24,038 nucleotides of DNA, from the NCBI GenBank assembly GCA_030146615.1, contig JASLBL010000257.1, positions 1 to 24,038 of the forward strand. Direction: 5' to 3'. Both the position numbers and the translations under genes were made by a program. Origin of the DNA: Actinomycetes bacterium (lineage in GTDB: Bacteria; Actinomycetota; CALGFH01). A model generated the notes under the pieces. That model saw only the letters and a list, made by a program, of their open reading frames with translations. It was not told the DNA's origin and did not search any database. Shown in pieces: positions 14,863 to 22,479 of this stretch; position 1 is the first letter of the stretch, and each line of letters opens with the position of its first letter.

Positions 14863-15540
14863 ATGCGGGTGCTGGTGGTGGAGGACGAACGGCGGCTGGC
14901 CGCCGGGCTCCGCAACGGGCTGGCCGCCGAGGGGTTCGCGGTCGACGTCGCCCTGGACGGCACCGACGGCCTCTGGATGGCCCGCGAGCACCCCTATGAC
15001 GTGATCGTCCTCGACATCATGCTGCCCGGGATCAACGGCTACCGGCTCTGCTCGACCCTGCGCCGGGAGGGGAACTGGACCCCGATCCTGATGCTGACGG
15101 CCAAGGAGGGCGAGTGGGACGAGGTCGAGGCGCTCGACAACGGCGCCGACGACTACCTGACCAAGCCGTTCTCGTACGCGGTGCTCCTGGCCCGGCTGCG
15201 GGCACTGCTGCGGCGCGGCGCCCATGAGCGGCCGGCCGTGCTCGAGGCCGGCGATCTGCGCCTGGACCCGGCGGCCAGGCGGGCCTGGCGGGGCGAGGTC
15301 GAGGTCGAGCTGACCGCCCGCGAGCTCGCGCTGCTGGAGTTCCTGCTCCGCCGCAAGGGCGAGGCCGTGCCCAAACGGGAGATCCTCCAGCACGTCTGGG
15401 ACGACGAGTTCGAGGGCGACCCCAACATCGTCGAGGTCTACGTGCGCCACCTGCGCAACAAGCTCGACCGGCCGTTCGGGCGGTCGGCCATCCAGACGGT
15501 CCGCGGGACCGGGTACCGGCTGGTGTCCGATGGCGGCTGA
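14863..15540 (+). CDS. OmpR/PhoB-family response regulator
   Basis: 225 aa. Receiver domain with the acidic pair E8-D9, phospho-acceptor D51 in VLDIMLPGINGY, T79 and K101 in LTKPF. The winged-helix DNA-binding domain spans about 130-222 (LTARELALLEFLLRRKGEAV, IVEVYVRHLRNKLD, TVRGTGYRLV). ATG 14863 follows a GAAGGGA ribosome site; an upstream in-frame start at 14785 would swallow the putative binding site and is less likely. Its last 11 bases overlap the kinase gene, indicating coupled translation. Confidence 0.95.
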   Translation: MRVLVVEDERRLAAGLRNGLAAEGFAVDVALDGTDGLWMAREHPYDVIVLDIMLPGINGYRLCSTLRREGNWTPILMLTAKEGEWDEVEALDNGADDYLTKPFSYAVLLARLRALLRRGAHERPAVLEAGDLRLDPAARRAWRGEVEVELTARELALLEFLLRRKGEAVPKREILQHVWDDEFEGDPNIVEVYVRHLRNKLDRPFGRSAIQTVRGTGYRLVSDGG

Positions 15541-16921
15541 GCACCCGCGGCTCCGGGGGTGGTCGGGGTCGGTGCGGGTCCGGACGACCCTCGGCGCCGT
15601 GGTGGTGGCCGGGCTGGCCATGGCCGTCGGTGCCCTGGTCCTGGTGGCGGTGCTCCGGGACACCCTCACCCGGGAGGTGGGGACCGCCGCCCGGTTGCGG
15701 GCCCAGGACGTGGCCTCGGTGCTGGCCTCGGACGCCTCCGGCCGGGGGTCGCTGGCCGTCGACGACCCCGAGGAGTGGATCATCCAGGTCCTCGACCAGG
15801 GCGGCCGGGTGGTCGCGGCCAGCGAGAACGCTGAGGGGCTGGCCCCGGTGGCCCGGTTGCCGCCCGGCGAGTCGGCCGAGGTCGAGGTCCCGGCCGGCGG
15901 GCCGGTCGAGGAGGAGGGCGAGTTCCTGGCCGTGGCCACCGGCGCCGGCACCCCGCTCGGGCCCCGCACGGTGGTGGTCGCCCGCTCCACCGAGACCGTC
16001 ACCGAGGCGACCGCTGCCGTCGCCGGGCTGCTCGCCATCGGGCTGCCGCTGCTGCTGGCGGTGGTGGCGGTGACGACCTGGATCGTGGTCGGGCGGGCGC
16101 TGGCCCCGGTCGAGGCGATCCGGGCCGAGGTCGACGCCATCTCGGCCACCGCCCTGCACCGGCGCGTCCCCGACCCGCCGGCCGACGACGAGATCGGCCG
16201 CCTCGCCCGGACCATGAACCGCATGCTGGAGCGGCTGGAGCGGGCCCAGGCCCGCCAGCGGCGGCTGGTCTCCGACGCCTCCCACGAGCTGCGCTCCCCC
16301 GTGGCCGCCATCCGCCAGCACGCCGAGGTCGCCCTGGCCCACCCGGACCGGACCACCACCGCCGAGCTGGCCGAGACGGTGCTGGCCGAGGACCTCCGGC
16401 TGCAGCGCCTGGCCGAGGACCTGCTCCTGCTGACCCGGGCCGACGAGCACACCCTGGGGCTCCGGAGGCGCCCGGTCGACCTCGACGACCTGGTCTTCGA
16501 CGAGGCCAGGCGGCTGCGCGGCGTCTCCAGGCTGCGGGTCGACACCACCGCCGTGTCGGCCGGCCGGGTCGACGCCGACGCCGCCGGCCTGCGGCGGGTC
16601 CTGCGCAACCTGGGCGACAACGCCGTCCGGCACGCCGCCGGCCAGGTCACGTTCTCGGTCGCCGAGCGCGACGGGGTGGTGCGCCTGCGGGTCGACGACG
16701 ACGGCCCCGGCATCCCCGAGGCCGACCGCGAGCGGGTGTTCGAGCGGTTCGTGCGCCTGGACGACGCCCGCGCCCGCGACGACGGCGGCAGCGGCCTCGG
16801 CCTGGCCATCGTGGCCGAGCTGGTCGCCGCCCACGGCGGCACGGTCGCCATCACCCCCAGCCCCACCGGCGGCACCCGGGTCGAGGTCGCCCTCCCCCGC
16901 CTCCCCGACCCGGCTGGCTGA
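15530..16921 (+). CDS. Two-component sensor histidine kinase
   Basis: 463 aa. Two membrane helices (about 20-43 and 162-187) flank an extracytoplasmic domain of about 120 residues (IIQVLDQGGRVVAASEN; rich in Glu and Gly). HAMP spans about 188-238. The dimerisation helix carries phospho-acceptor H252 in SDASHELRSPVAAI. The ATPase has its N-box around N360/N364 (LRNLGDNAVRHA), DDDGPGI (389-395) and GGSGLGLAI (419-427). All catalytic motifs are intact. It partners the overlapping response regulator; the signal is unknown. The stop codon lies inside a 16-bp palindrome. Confidence 0.95.
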   Translation: MAAEHPRLRGWSGSVRVRTTLGAVVVAGLAMAVGALVLVAVLRDTLTREVGTAARLRAQDVASVLASDASGRGSLAVDDPEEWIIQVLDQGGRVVAASENAEGLAPVARLPPGESAEVEVPAGGPVEEEGEFLAVATGAGTPLGPRTVVVARSTETVTEATAAVAGLLAIGLPLLLAVVAVTTWIVVGRALAPVEAIRAEVDAISATALHRRVPDPPADDEIGRLARTMNRMLERLERAQARQRRLVSDASHELRSPVAAIRQHAEVALAHPDRTTTAELAETVLAEDLRLQRLAEDLLLLTRADEHTLGLRRRPVDLDDLVFDEARRLRGVSRLRVDTTAVSAGRVDADAAGLRRVLRNLGDNAVRHAAGQVTFSVAERDGVVRLRVDDDGPGIPEADRERVFERFVRLDDARARDDGGSGLGLAIVAELVAAHGGTVAITPSPTGGTRVEVALPRLPDPAG

Positions 16922-16955
16922 AGCCGGCTTCAGGGGCATTCAGGCTCCGCTCAGG
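16918..16955 (+). promoter_or_regulatory. Palindrome and TTCAGG direct repeats before the PepSY gene
   Basis: CTGAAGCCGGCTTCAG (16918-16933) is a perfect 16-bp palindrome without a loop, so it is a binding site rather than a terminator. It is followed by TTCAGG (16929-16934), TTCAGG (16939-16944) and CTCAGG (16950-16955), with 10-11 bp periods. These resemble the TTCAGC pair before the two-component operon. They lie about 52 bp before the PepSY ATG. Confidence 0.5.
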
Positions 16956-17007
16956 ATCCCTCGCGCATCCTGCTCGGAACCAACTCCACCATGAGGAGGC
17001 ACAGAGG

Positions 17008-17328
17008 ATGCAGCGCAGGACGAAATGGATCGCCGGGGCCGGGGTGGCCGCCGTGGTCTTGTTCGGCGGGGTCGCGGCCGCGGCCTCCAACGGCGACGAC
17101 GACCTGGAGCTGACCGGCTCGACCCGTGACCGGGCGGTGGAGGCCGCCCTGGCCGCCACCGGCGGGGGGACCGTGCTGGAGACTGAGGCCGGCGACGACG
17201 GCGCCGCCTACGGCGTCGAGGTCCGCCTCGCCGACGGCCGCCAGGTCGAGGTCAACCTCGACCAGAGCTTCAAGGTTGTCGGCCAGGAAGCCGACGAGGA
17301 CAAGCCCGGGGAAGACGAGGGACGATGA
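17008..17328 (+). CDS. PepSY-domain protein with N-terminal membrane anchor
   Basis: 106 aa. Basic N-terminus (MQRRTK), then a hydrophobic segment about 8-26 that could be a signal peptide or an anchor. A PepSY domain follows at about 36-92 (TRDRAVEAALAATGGGTVLE, AYGVEVRLADGRQVEVNLDQ, FKVVGQEADE). The tail is acidic. PepSY proteins outside the cell often modulate proteases or bind metals; genes like this often accompany OmpR-type two-component systems. A GAGGAGG ribosome site lies upstream. The shared direct repeats suggest control by the preceding regulator. Confidence 0.9.
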   Translation: MQRRTKWIAGAGVAAVVLFGGVAAAASNGDDDLELTGSTRDRAVEAALAATGGGTVLETEAGDDGAAYGVEVRLADGRQVEVNLDQSFKVVGQEADEDKPGEDEGR

Positions 17329-17351
17329 CCGGAGCCGGACCGAGCGCGGCC

Positions 17352-17825
17352 CTAGGACAGGCGCAGCTGCTCCGGGTCGGGCGCTCGCTGCCGGGGGCGC
17401 CCGACCCGGCCCTGGTCGTCCATGGCCCGGTTGGCCAGGGCGTCGGCGCGGCGGTTGCGCTCGCGGGGCACGTGCTCCCAGGTCACCCGCTCGAAGCTAC
17501 GGGCCAGGCGGGCCGCCTCCTCCGACAGGGGGCGCAGGGCGGCGTTCTTCACCTTCCAGAGGCCCTTCTGCTGGTTGACCACCAGCAGCGAGTCGGCTCG
17601 GACGCGGACCCGGCGGGCGCCCAGCTCCTTGGCCCGGCGTAGCCCGGCGATCACGCCCCGGTACTCGGCCACGTTGTTGGTCGCCCACCCGATGCCCTCG
17701 GCCTCCTCGGCCAGCACCTGGCCGCCGGGAGTCGCCACCACCGCCCCGTACCCGGCCGGGCCCGGGTTGCCCCTGGCGCCCCCGTCGGCCCAGACGACGA
17801 CCTCGACCGGGCCGGCGCCGCTCAC
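17352..17825 (-). CDS. Ribonuclease HI-type protein
   Basis: 157 aa. Cleaves RNA in RNA-DNA hybrids. The four metal-binding acids are visible: D14 (WADGGARGNPGPAGYG), E54 (TNNVAEYRGVIAGL), D78 (RADSLLVVNQ) and D128 (RERNRRADALANRAMD). The C-terminus adds a short basic tail without a phosphatase domain, unlike the longer RNase H/acid phosphatase fusions of some actinobacteria. GTG 17825 overlaps the stop of the zinc-ribbon gene (GTGA). It converges with the PepSY gene across 23 bp without an obvious terminator. Confidence 0.93.
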   Translation of the reverse strand: MSGAGPVEVVVWADGGARGNPGPAGYGAVVATPGGQVLAEEAEGIGWATNNVAEYRGVIAGLRRAKELGARRVRVRADSLLVVNQQKGLWKVKNAALRPLSEEAARLARSFERVTWEHVPRERNRRADALANRAMDDQGRVGRPRQRAPDPEQLRLS

Positions 17826-18550
17826 CCGACCACCAGGATCCGGCGGCAGTTCTCGCAGCGCTTGATCTCCTCGGGCGGGAGCTTGCGGAGCGCGGCCAGC
17901 TCGACCGGGGAGATCGACACCCGGCAGCCCTGGCAGGTGTTGCCGACCAGGGCGGCCGCGCCGACCCCACCCTGCCTGGACCGGACCTGGTCGTAGAGGG
18001 CGCGTAGCTGGTCGCCGACGCTCGGGGCGACCCCGTCGCGGGCGCGGCGCTCGGCGTCCAGCTCCTGGTCGATCTCGGCCAGGGCGGCGTCGCGGGCCTT
18101 GGTGACCGTGGCCTGCTCGGCCTCGAAGCCCTCGCGCCGGGTGGCCAGCTCGGCCAGCTCCCCCTCGAGGGTCTCGCGCTGCTCCATCAGCTCCAGCAGC
18201 TCGTCCTCGAGGGTGCCCTGGCGCCGCTTGAGGCTGGCCACCTCCTCCTGGATGGCGGTCAGCTCCTTGGGGCTGGTCACCCTCCCCGAGGCGGCCCGCT
18301 CCTCCTCGGTGCGGGCCTTGGAGGTGACGCCGTCGATCTCGTGCTCGAGGCGGGCCTGGTTGCGCTGGACGGTGGCCAGGGTGCCCTCGCGCTCGGCCGT
18401 GAGCTGGTCGACCGCGGCCAGGGCGTCGCCGAGCTCGGCCAGCCGGGCGTCCTCGGGCAGGGAGGCGCGCCGGTGCTCGAGGCGGTCGATCGCCGAGTCG
18501 TGACCCTGGAGCTCGAGCAGGGCGTGCTGCTCGGCGATCGGGGCCTGCAT
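17822..18550 (-). CDS. Coiled-coil protein with C4 zinc ribbon (zf-RING_7/CT398-like)
   Basis: 242 aa. A long antiparallel coiled coil (about 5-180, charged heptads such as LKRRQGTLEDELLELMEQRE) leads to a C-terminal zinc ribbon with CQGC and, about 25 residues later, CENC. This architecture is typical of the widespread CT398/DUF164 family, whose role is not settled; links to nucleic acid handling or secretion have been suggested for relatives. The ATG at 18550 shares one base with the proS stop (TGATG), and its stop overlaps the RNase HI start. Pairing with RNase HI is common in actinobacteria. Confidence 0.92.
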   Translation of the reverse strand: MQAPIAEQHALLELQGHDSAIDRLEHRRASLPEDARLAELGDALAAVDQLTAEREGTLATVQRNQARLEHEIDGVTSKARTEEERAASGRVTSPKELTAIQEEVASLKRRQGTLEDELLELMEQRETLEGELAELATRREGFEAEQATVTKARDAALAEIDQELDAERRARDGVAPSVGDQLRALYDQVRSRQGGVGAAALVGNTCQGCRVSISPVELAALRKLPPEEIKRCENCRRILVVG

Positions 18551-19968
18551 CAGTAGGCCCTGGCCACGAGCACGGTGTGGGCGGCCGGGGCGCCGTCGAC
18601 CAGGCAGGGGGCGTCGGGCGCCGGCTCGTCCAGGATCACCCGGATGGTCGCCCCGGTGCCGTCGCCGAGGGCCTCCTCGCAGGCCGGGGAGCCGCACCAG
18701 GCCAGCCGGAAGAACCCGCCCCCGCCGACCCGGCGGCGGAACTCCTCCAGGTCGTCGACCGGGTAGGTGTGGGCCTCGCGGTCGGCCAGCGACTCGGCGT
18801 GGAGCCCGCGCTGGAGCTCGTCCAGCAGCTCGCGGGCCGCCCTGGCCACCCCCTCGATCGGCACCGGGGACTTGGCCCGGCTGTCCCGGCGGACCATGGT
18901 GGCCTGTCCGGCGGCCAGCTCACGGGCGCCCAGCTCGATCCGAACCGGCACCCCCTTCAGCTCCCAGTCGACCGACCGGCGGCCGAACGACAGGTGGAAG
19001 CGCCGGTCGACGTGGGCCCGGACGCCCTCGCCCTTGAGCTGCTCGACCAGCTTGTCCACGGTCCGCTCGACCTCGCCCTCGGCCAAGGGGATCAGCACCA
19101 CCTGGTGGGGGGCGATGGCCGGGGGCAGGCGCAGGCCGTAGTCGTCGCCGTGGGTCATGATCACCCCGCCCAGCATCCGGGTCGAGCTGCCCCAGGAGGT
19201 GGTGGCCACGTACTCGCGCCTGCCCTCGGCCGACAGGTACTGGATGTCGAAGGCGCGGGCGAAGTTGTGCCCCAGGTTGTGGCTGGTCCCCATCTGGAGG
19301 GCCTTGCCGTCGCGCATCAGGCCCTCGCAGGTGTAGGTGCGGTCGGCCCCGGCGAACCGCTCGGCGGCCGACTTCTCCCCGGTGACCACGGCCACGGCCA
19401 GCGTCTCCTCCATGAACGCCCGGTAGACCTCGAGGGCGAGCATGGTCTCGGCCTGGGCGTCCTCGTAGGTGGCGTGGGCGGTGTGGCCCTCCTGCCAGAG
19501 GAACTCGGTGGTGCGCAGGAACAGCCGCGGCCGCAGCTCCCAGCGGACCACGTTGGCCCACTGGTTGATCAGCAGCGGCAGGTCCCGGTGGGACTGGATC
19601 CACTTGGCGAACAGGTGGTTGATGACCGTCTCGGAGGTCGGCCGGACCACCAGCGGCTCGGCCAGCTCCTCGCCGCCGCCGTGGGTGACCACCGCCAGCT
19701 CGGGCGAGAACCCCTCGACGTGGTCCTTCTCCTTCTCCAGGAAGCTCATGGGGATGAACAGCGGGAAGTAGGCGTTCTGGACCCCGGTGGCCTTGATCCG
19801 CCGGTCCATGTCGGCCTGCATGAGCTCCCAGATGGCCCACGCCCACGGTCGGATGACCATGCTCCCCCGGGCCGGGCCGTTCTCGGCCAGCTCGGCCCGA
19901 GCGACGACGTCCTGGTACCACTGGGGGAAGTCCTTCCCCTGCGGGGTGAGCACGGCCTCCTTGGCCAC
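18550..19968 (-). CDS. proS: Prolyl-tRNA synthetase, archaeal/eukaryal type
   Basis: 472 aa. Class II synthetase charging tRNA-Pro. Present are VRPTSETVINHLFAKWIQSH, motif 2 (RTTEFLWQEGHTAHAT), YLSAEGRREYVATTSWGSS and motif 3 (MLGGVIMTHGDDYGLRLPP). These are followed by the anticodon-binding domain and a C-terminal region with WCGSPACEEALGDGTGATIRVI. The bacterial-type editing domain (INS) is absent, as in the type 3 enzymes found in some bacteria. GTG 19968 is chosen because AAGGAGG lies ten bases upstream and the preceding in-frame sequence to 20091 looks non-coding. Confidence 0.96.
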   Translation of the reverse strand: MAKEAVLTPQGKDFPQWYQDVVARAELAENGPARGSMVIRPWAWAIWELMQADMDRRIKATGVQNAYFPLFIPMSFLEKEKDHVEGFSPELAVVTHGGGEELAEPLVVRPTSETVINHLFAKWIQSHRDLPLLINQWANVVRWELRPRLFLRTTEFLWQEGHTAHATYEDAQAETMLALEVYRAFMEETLAVAVVTGEKSAAERFAGADRTYTCEGLMRDGKALQMGTSHNLGHNFARAFDIQYLSAEGRREYVATTSWGSSTRMLGGVIMTHGDDYGLRLPPAIAPHQVVLIPLAEGEVERTVDKLVEQLKGEGVRAHVDRRFHLSFGRRSVDWELKGVPVRIELGARELAAGQATMVRRDSRAKSPVPIEGVARAARELLDELQRGLHAESLADREAHTYPVDDLEEFRRRVGGGGFFRLAWCGSPACEEALGDGTGATIRVILDEPAPDAPCLVDGAPAAHTVLVARAY

Positions 19969-20010
19969 CTGGGTTGCGCCTCCTTCTGGCTCCCGACGGG
20001 TTCGAGTGGC

Positions 20011-20039
20011 AGCGTACTCAGGCGGGGCGACCTGGGCAA
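20011..20039 (-). promoter_or_regulatory. Candidate housekeeping promoter of proS
   Basis: On the minus strand TTGCCC (20039-20034) and TACGCT (20016-20011) are separated by 17 bases, about 43 bp before the proS GTG. The match to -35/-10 consensus is moderate. Confidence 0.35.
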
Positions 20040-20089
20040 AGCGGTTTGACCGGTCCGGGAGGTGGACGAGCGGCAAACGGAAACTAGCC

Positions 20090-20239
20090 ACCAGGCACCA
20101 GATGATCTACGAACTTCTACGCATGCCGCGCCCGGACGGTGCCTGTACGGTTTTCGACGAGCAATTCGCTCGAATTCGTAGTAAACGCGAAGAGCCTGAA
20201 TTGCTGGTCAATGTCGGCACCATCCGGGGGGGTGGCCAC
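20090..20239 (+). promoter_or_regulatory. AT-richer regulatory region upstream of the exopolysaccharide operon
   Basis: This non-coding stretch is noticeably less GC-rich than its surroundings. It contains AATTCG twice with a 10-bp period (20163-20168, 20173-20178) and an inverted repeat GCAATTC (20161-20167) / GAATTGC (20198-20204). Sites on one face of the helix suggest regulator binding. No confident -10/-35 pair was assigned. Confidence 0.4.
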
Positions 20240-21685
20240 ATGGTCGCGCGGAAGCAGGCGCAACGCTCGAGGGAAATCCGGCTGGACGATCCGGCCGCGG
20301 CGGCACCGCCGACCCCTGCGGGCGACGCCCTGCGCCGCTACCGCCAGATCAGCCACGGCCTGATGGCCACCGACGCCGCCTGCCTGGTCATCGCCCTGCT
20401 GGTCGGCTACTACCTGCGCTACGACAACCGGCCGATGCCGCTCGGGGAATCGCTCACCGTCCTCTTCGCGCCACTGCTGTGGCTGGCGGCATTTCAGGCG
20501 TTCGGGCTGTACGCGCCCCAGCACCTGTCGCCGCCTGAAGAATTCCGCCGAATCTTCGGCGCCGCCAGCGTCGGGATTGTGCTCCTGGTGGTGGCCAGCT
20601 ACTGGTCCCATTCCTCGTTCTCGCGGCTCTGGATGGGCGCCACCTGGGTGCTTGCTCTGGCGATGGAGCTGGTCTCGCGCCGGGCCTGGCGGCACCACCA
20701 GCTGCGCCTGAAGCACCGGGGGCGGCTGTCGTTCCGGACCCTGATCGTCGGGACCAGCGCCGAGGCCGGGCGCCTGGCCCACGTCCTCGACAACCCCGGC
20801 TCCGGGTTCGTGCCCCTCGGCTATGTCCGCGGGTCCGACCCGGTCATCTGGGCCAACACCCTGCCATTGCTCGGCGACCTCGAGCAGCTCCAGAGCCTGA
20901 TCCGCAACCACGCCGCCGACTGCCTGTTCGTCGCCTCATCGGCCCTCACCTTCGAGGACATCTCCTGGGTCGCCCAGGCGGCCAGGAGGGAGGGCGTGGA
21001 GGTCCGGGTCTCGGCCAACCTACCGCGCATGCTGACCTCGCGGCTGTGCTTCCAGACGGTCGGGTCGACGATCGCCATCTCGCTGCGGCCGGTGCGCCTC
21101 AACGGCCGCCAGCGGATCCTCAAGCGCGGCTTCGACCTGGTCGCGGCCTCGGTCGGCCTGATCCTGACCGCGCCCCTGCTGGCCGTCATCGCCCTCGCCG
21201 TCCGCCTGACCTCGCCCGGCCCGGTGTTCTTCCGCCAGGAGCGGGTGACCAAGGACGGCAAGGTCTTCCAGATGCACAAGTTCCGGACCATGCGCACCGG
21301 CGCCGACCGGGCCGTCGACACCAGCGCCCCCTTCTTCAAGATGACCGTCGACCCCCGCCTGACCCCGGTGGGACGGATCATCCGACGGGCCAGCCTGGAC
21401 GAGCTGCCACAGCTGTGGGACGTCCTGGTCGGGCACATGAGCATGGTCGGCCCCCGGCCCCTGCCCGCCGACCAGGTCGCGGCCAACAGGGAGCTGCTGG
21501 GCGAGCGCCACGAGGTCCCGGCCGGCGTCACCGGCTGGTGGCAGGTCAACGGCCGCAGCTCGCTCGGCCCGGAGGCGTCCGTCGCCCTTGACCGCTTCTA
21601 CATCGAGAACTGGTCCCTCGGGCTGGACCTCTACATCCTGCTCAAGACCTTCGGGGCGGTCGTGGGCGGCAAGGGCGCCGTCTGA
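20240..21685 (+). CDS. Exopolysaccharide polyprenyl glycosylphosphotransferase
   Basis: 481 aa. Starts exopolysaccharide repeat-unit synthesis by transferring a sugar-1-phosphate from a nucleotide sugar to undecaprenyl phosphate at the membrane. Four N-terminal membrane helices lie at about 41-60, 72-91, 106-121 and 130-145. A Rossmann-like cytoplasmic domain follows (FRTLIVGTSAEAGRLAHVLD, near 165-184). A fifth hydrophobic segment (about 298-322) precedes the catalytic domain with KFRTM (347-351), DELPQLWDV (387-395) and MVGPRP (402-407). ATG 20240 follows a G-rich stretch; an in-frame ATG at 20101 would add about 46 unlikely residues. The transferred sugar cannot be read from sequence. Confidence 0.95.
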   Translation: MVARKQAQRSREIRLDDPAAAAPPTPAGDALRRYRQISHGLMATDAACLVIALLVGYYLRYDNRPMPLGESLTVLFAPLLWLAAFQAFGLYAPQHLSPPEEFRRIFGAASVGIVLLVVASYWSHSSFSRLWMGATWVLALAMELVSRRAWRHHQLRLKHRGRLSFRTLIVGTSAEAGRLAHVLDNPGSGFVPLGYVRGSDPVIWANTLPLLGDLEQLQSLIRNHAADCLFVASSALTFEDISWVAQAARREGVEVRVSANLPRMLTSRLCFQTVGSTIAISLRPVRLNGRQRILKRGFDLVAASVGLILTAPLLAVIALAVRLTSPGPVFFRQERVTKDGKVFQMHKFRTMRTGADRAVDTSAPFFKMTVDPRLTPVGRIIRRASLDELPQLWDVLVGHMSMVGPRPLPADQVAANRELLGERHEVPAGVTGWWQVNGRSSLGPEASVALDRFYIENWSLGLDLYILLKTFGAVVGGKGAV

Positions 21686-21687
21686 GC

Positions 21688-22479
21688 ATGGTCGACCGCC
21701 GCATCAAGCCCGAGCCCCTCCGGTCTCGGCGCATCCTCCGGACACGGGTCGACGCGACCAGCTACCGGCACGCCACCGACCAGGTCCTGGACTGGGCCGC
21801 CGCCGGCGAGTCGCGCTATGTCTGCGTGGCCACGGTCAACAACCTGATCGAGGGGGTCGACGACCCCGGCTACAACGCCCTCATGGAGCAGGCCGACCTG
21901 GTCACCCCCGACGGCATGCCGCTGGTGTGGGGCCTGCGCCTGCTCGGGGTGCCGGACGCCTCCCGGGTCTACGGGCCCGACCTGACCCCGCTGGTGTGCG
22001 AGGCGGCGGCCCGCCGGGGCGTCCCGGTCGGCTTCTACGGCGGCCAGGAGGACGTCCTCGACGAGCTGGCCGCCGCCCTGACCGCCCGCTATGAGGGGCT
22101 GCGGATCGCCTACCGCTGGAGCCCGCCGTTCCGGCCCCTGACCGCCGAGGAGGAGGCCCGGGTCACCGACGAGCTGGTCCGCTCCGGCACCAGGGTCCTG
22201 TTCGTGGGGCTGGGGACGCCCAAGCAGGAGCGGTGGATGGCCGCCCACAAGGGCCTGCCCATGGTCATGCTCGGCGTCGGGGCGGCCTTCGACTTCCTCT
22301 CCGGCCGCAAGCGCCAGGCCCCGCCGGTGCTCCAGCGCCTCGGCCTTGAGTGGCTGTACCGCCTCGTCCACGAGCCGCGCCGGCTCTGGAAGCGGTACCT
22401 GTACCGCAACCCGAGGTTCGTGGCCCTGTTCGCGGCCCAACTGCTACGCCAACGCCAACCCTGGAGGAGCACACGATGA
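21688..22479 (+). CDS. WecG/TagA/CpsF-family glycosyltransferase
   Basis: 263 aa. Adds the second sugar (in known members N-acetylmannosamine, ManNAcA or a related sugar) to a lipid-linked first sugar. Family motifs are ATVNNLIEG, the catalytic TPDGMPLVWGLRLLG (Asp in a conserved TPDG), GFYGGQED, LFVGLGTPKQERWM and VGAAFDFLSGRKRQAP, then LGLEWLYRLVHEPRRLWKRY, the C-terminal membrane-associating segment. It starts two bases after the phosphotransferase stop, and its stop overlaps the next ATG (ATGA), so the operon is tightly coupled. Confidence 0.95.
   Translation: MVDRRIKPEPLRSRRILRTRVDATSYRHATDQVLDWAAAGESRYVCVATVNNLIEGVDDPGYNALMEQADLVTPDGMPLVWGLRLLGVPDASRVYGPDLTPLVCEAAARRGVPVGFYGGQEDVLDELAAALTARYEGLRIAYRWSPPFRPLTAEEEARVTDELVRSGTRVLFVGLGTPKQERWMAAHKGLPMVMLGVGAAFDFLSGRKRQAPPVLQRLGLEWLYRLVHEPRRLWKRYLYRNPRFVALFAAQLLRQRQPWRSTR

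Noticed and set aside
14794..16939. 693- and 635-residue minus-strand ORFs opposite the two-component genes
   Set aside because: Ser/Arg- and Gly/Asp-rich shadows; the plus strand carries intact kinase and regulator motifs.
18551..18697. Upstream extension of the zinc-ribbon protein
   Set aside because: It lies wholly within the proS C-terminal coding sequence and is Arg/Gly-rich shadow; ATG 18550 directly follows the proS stop.
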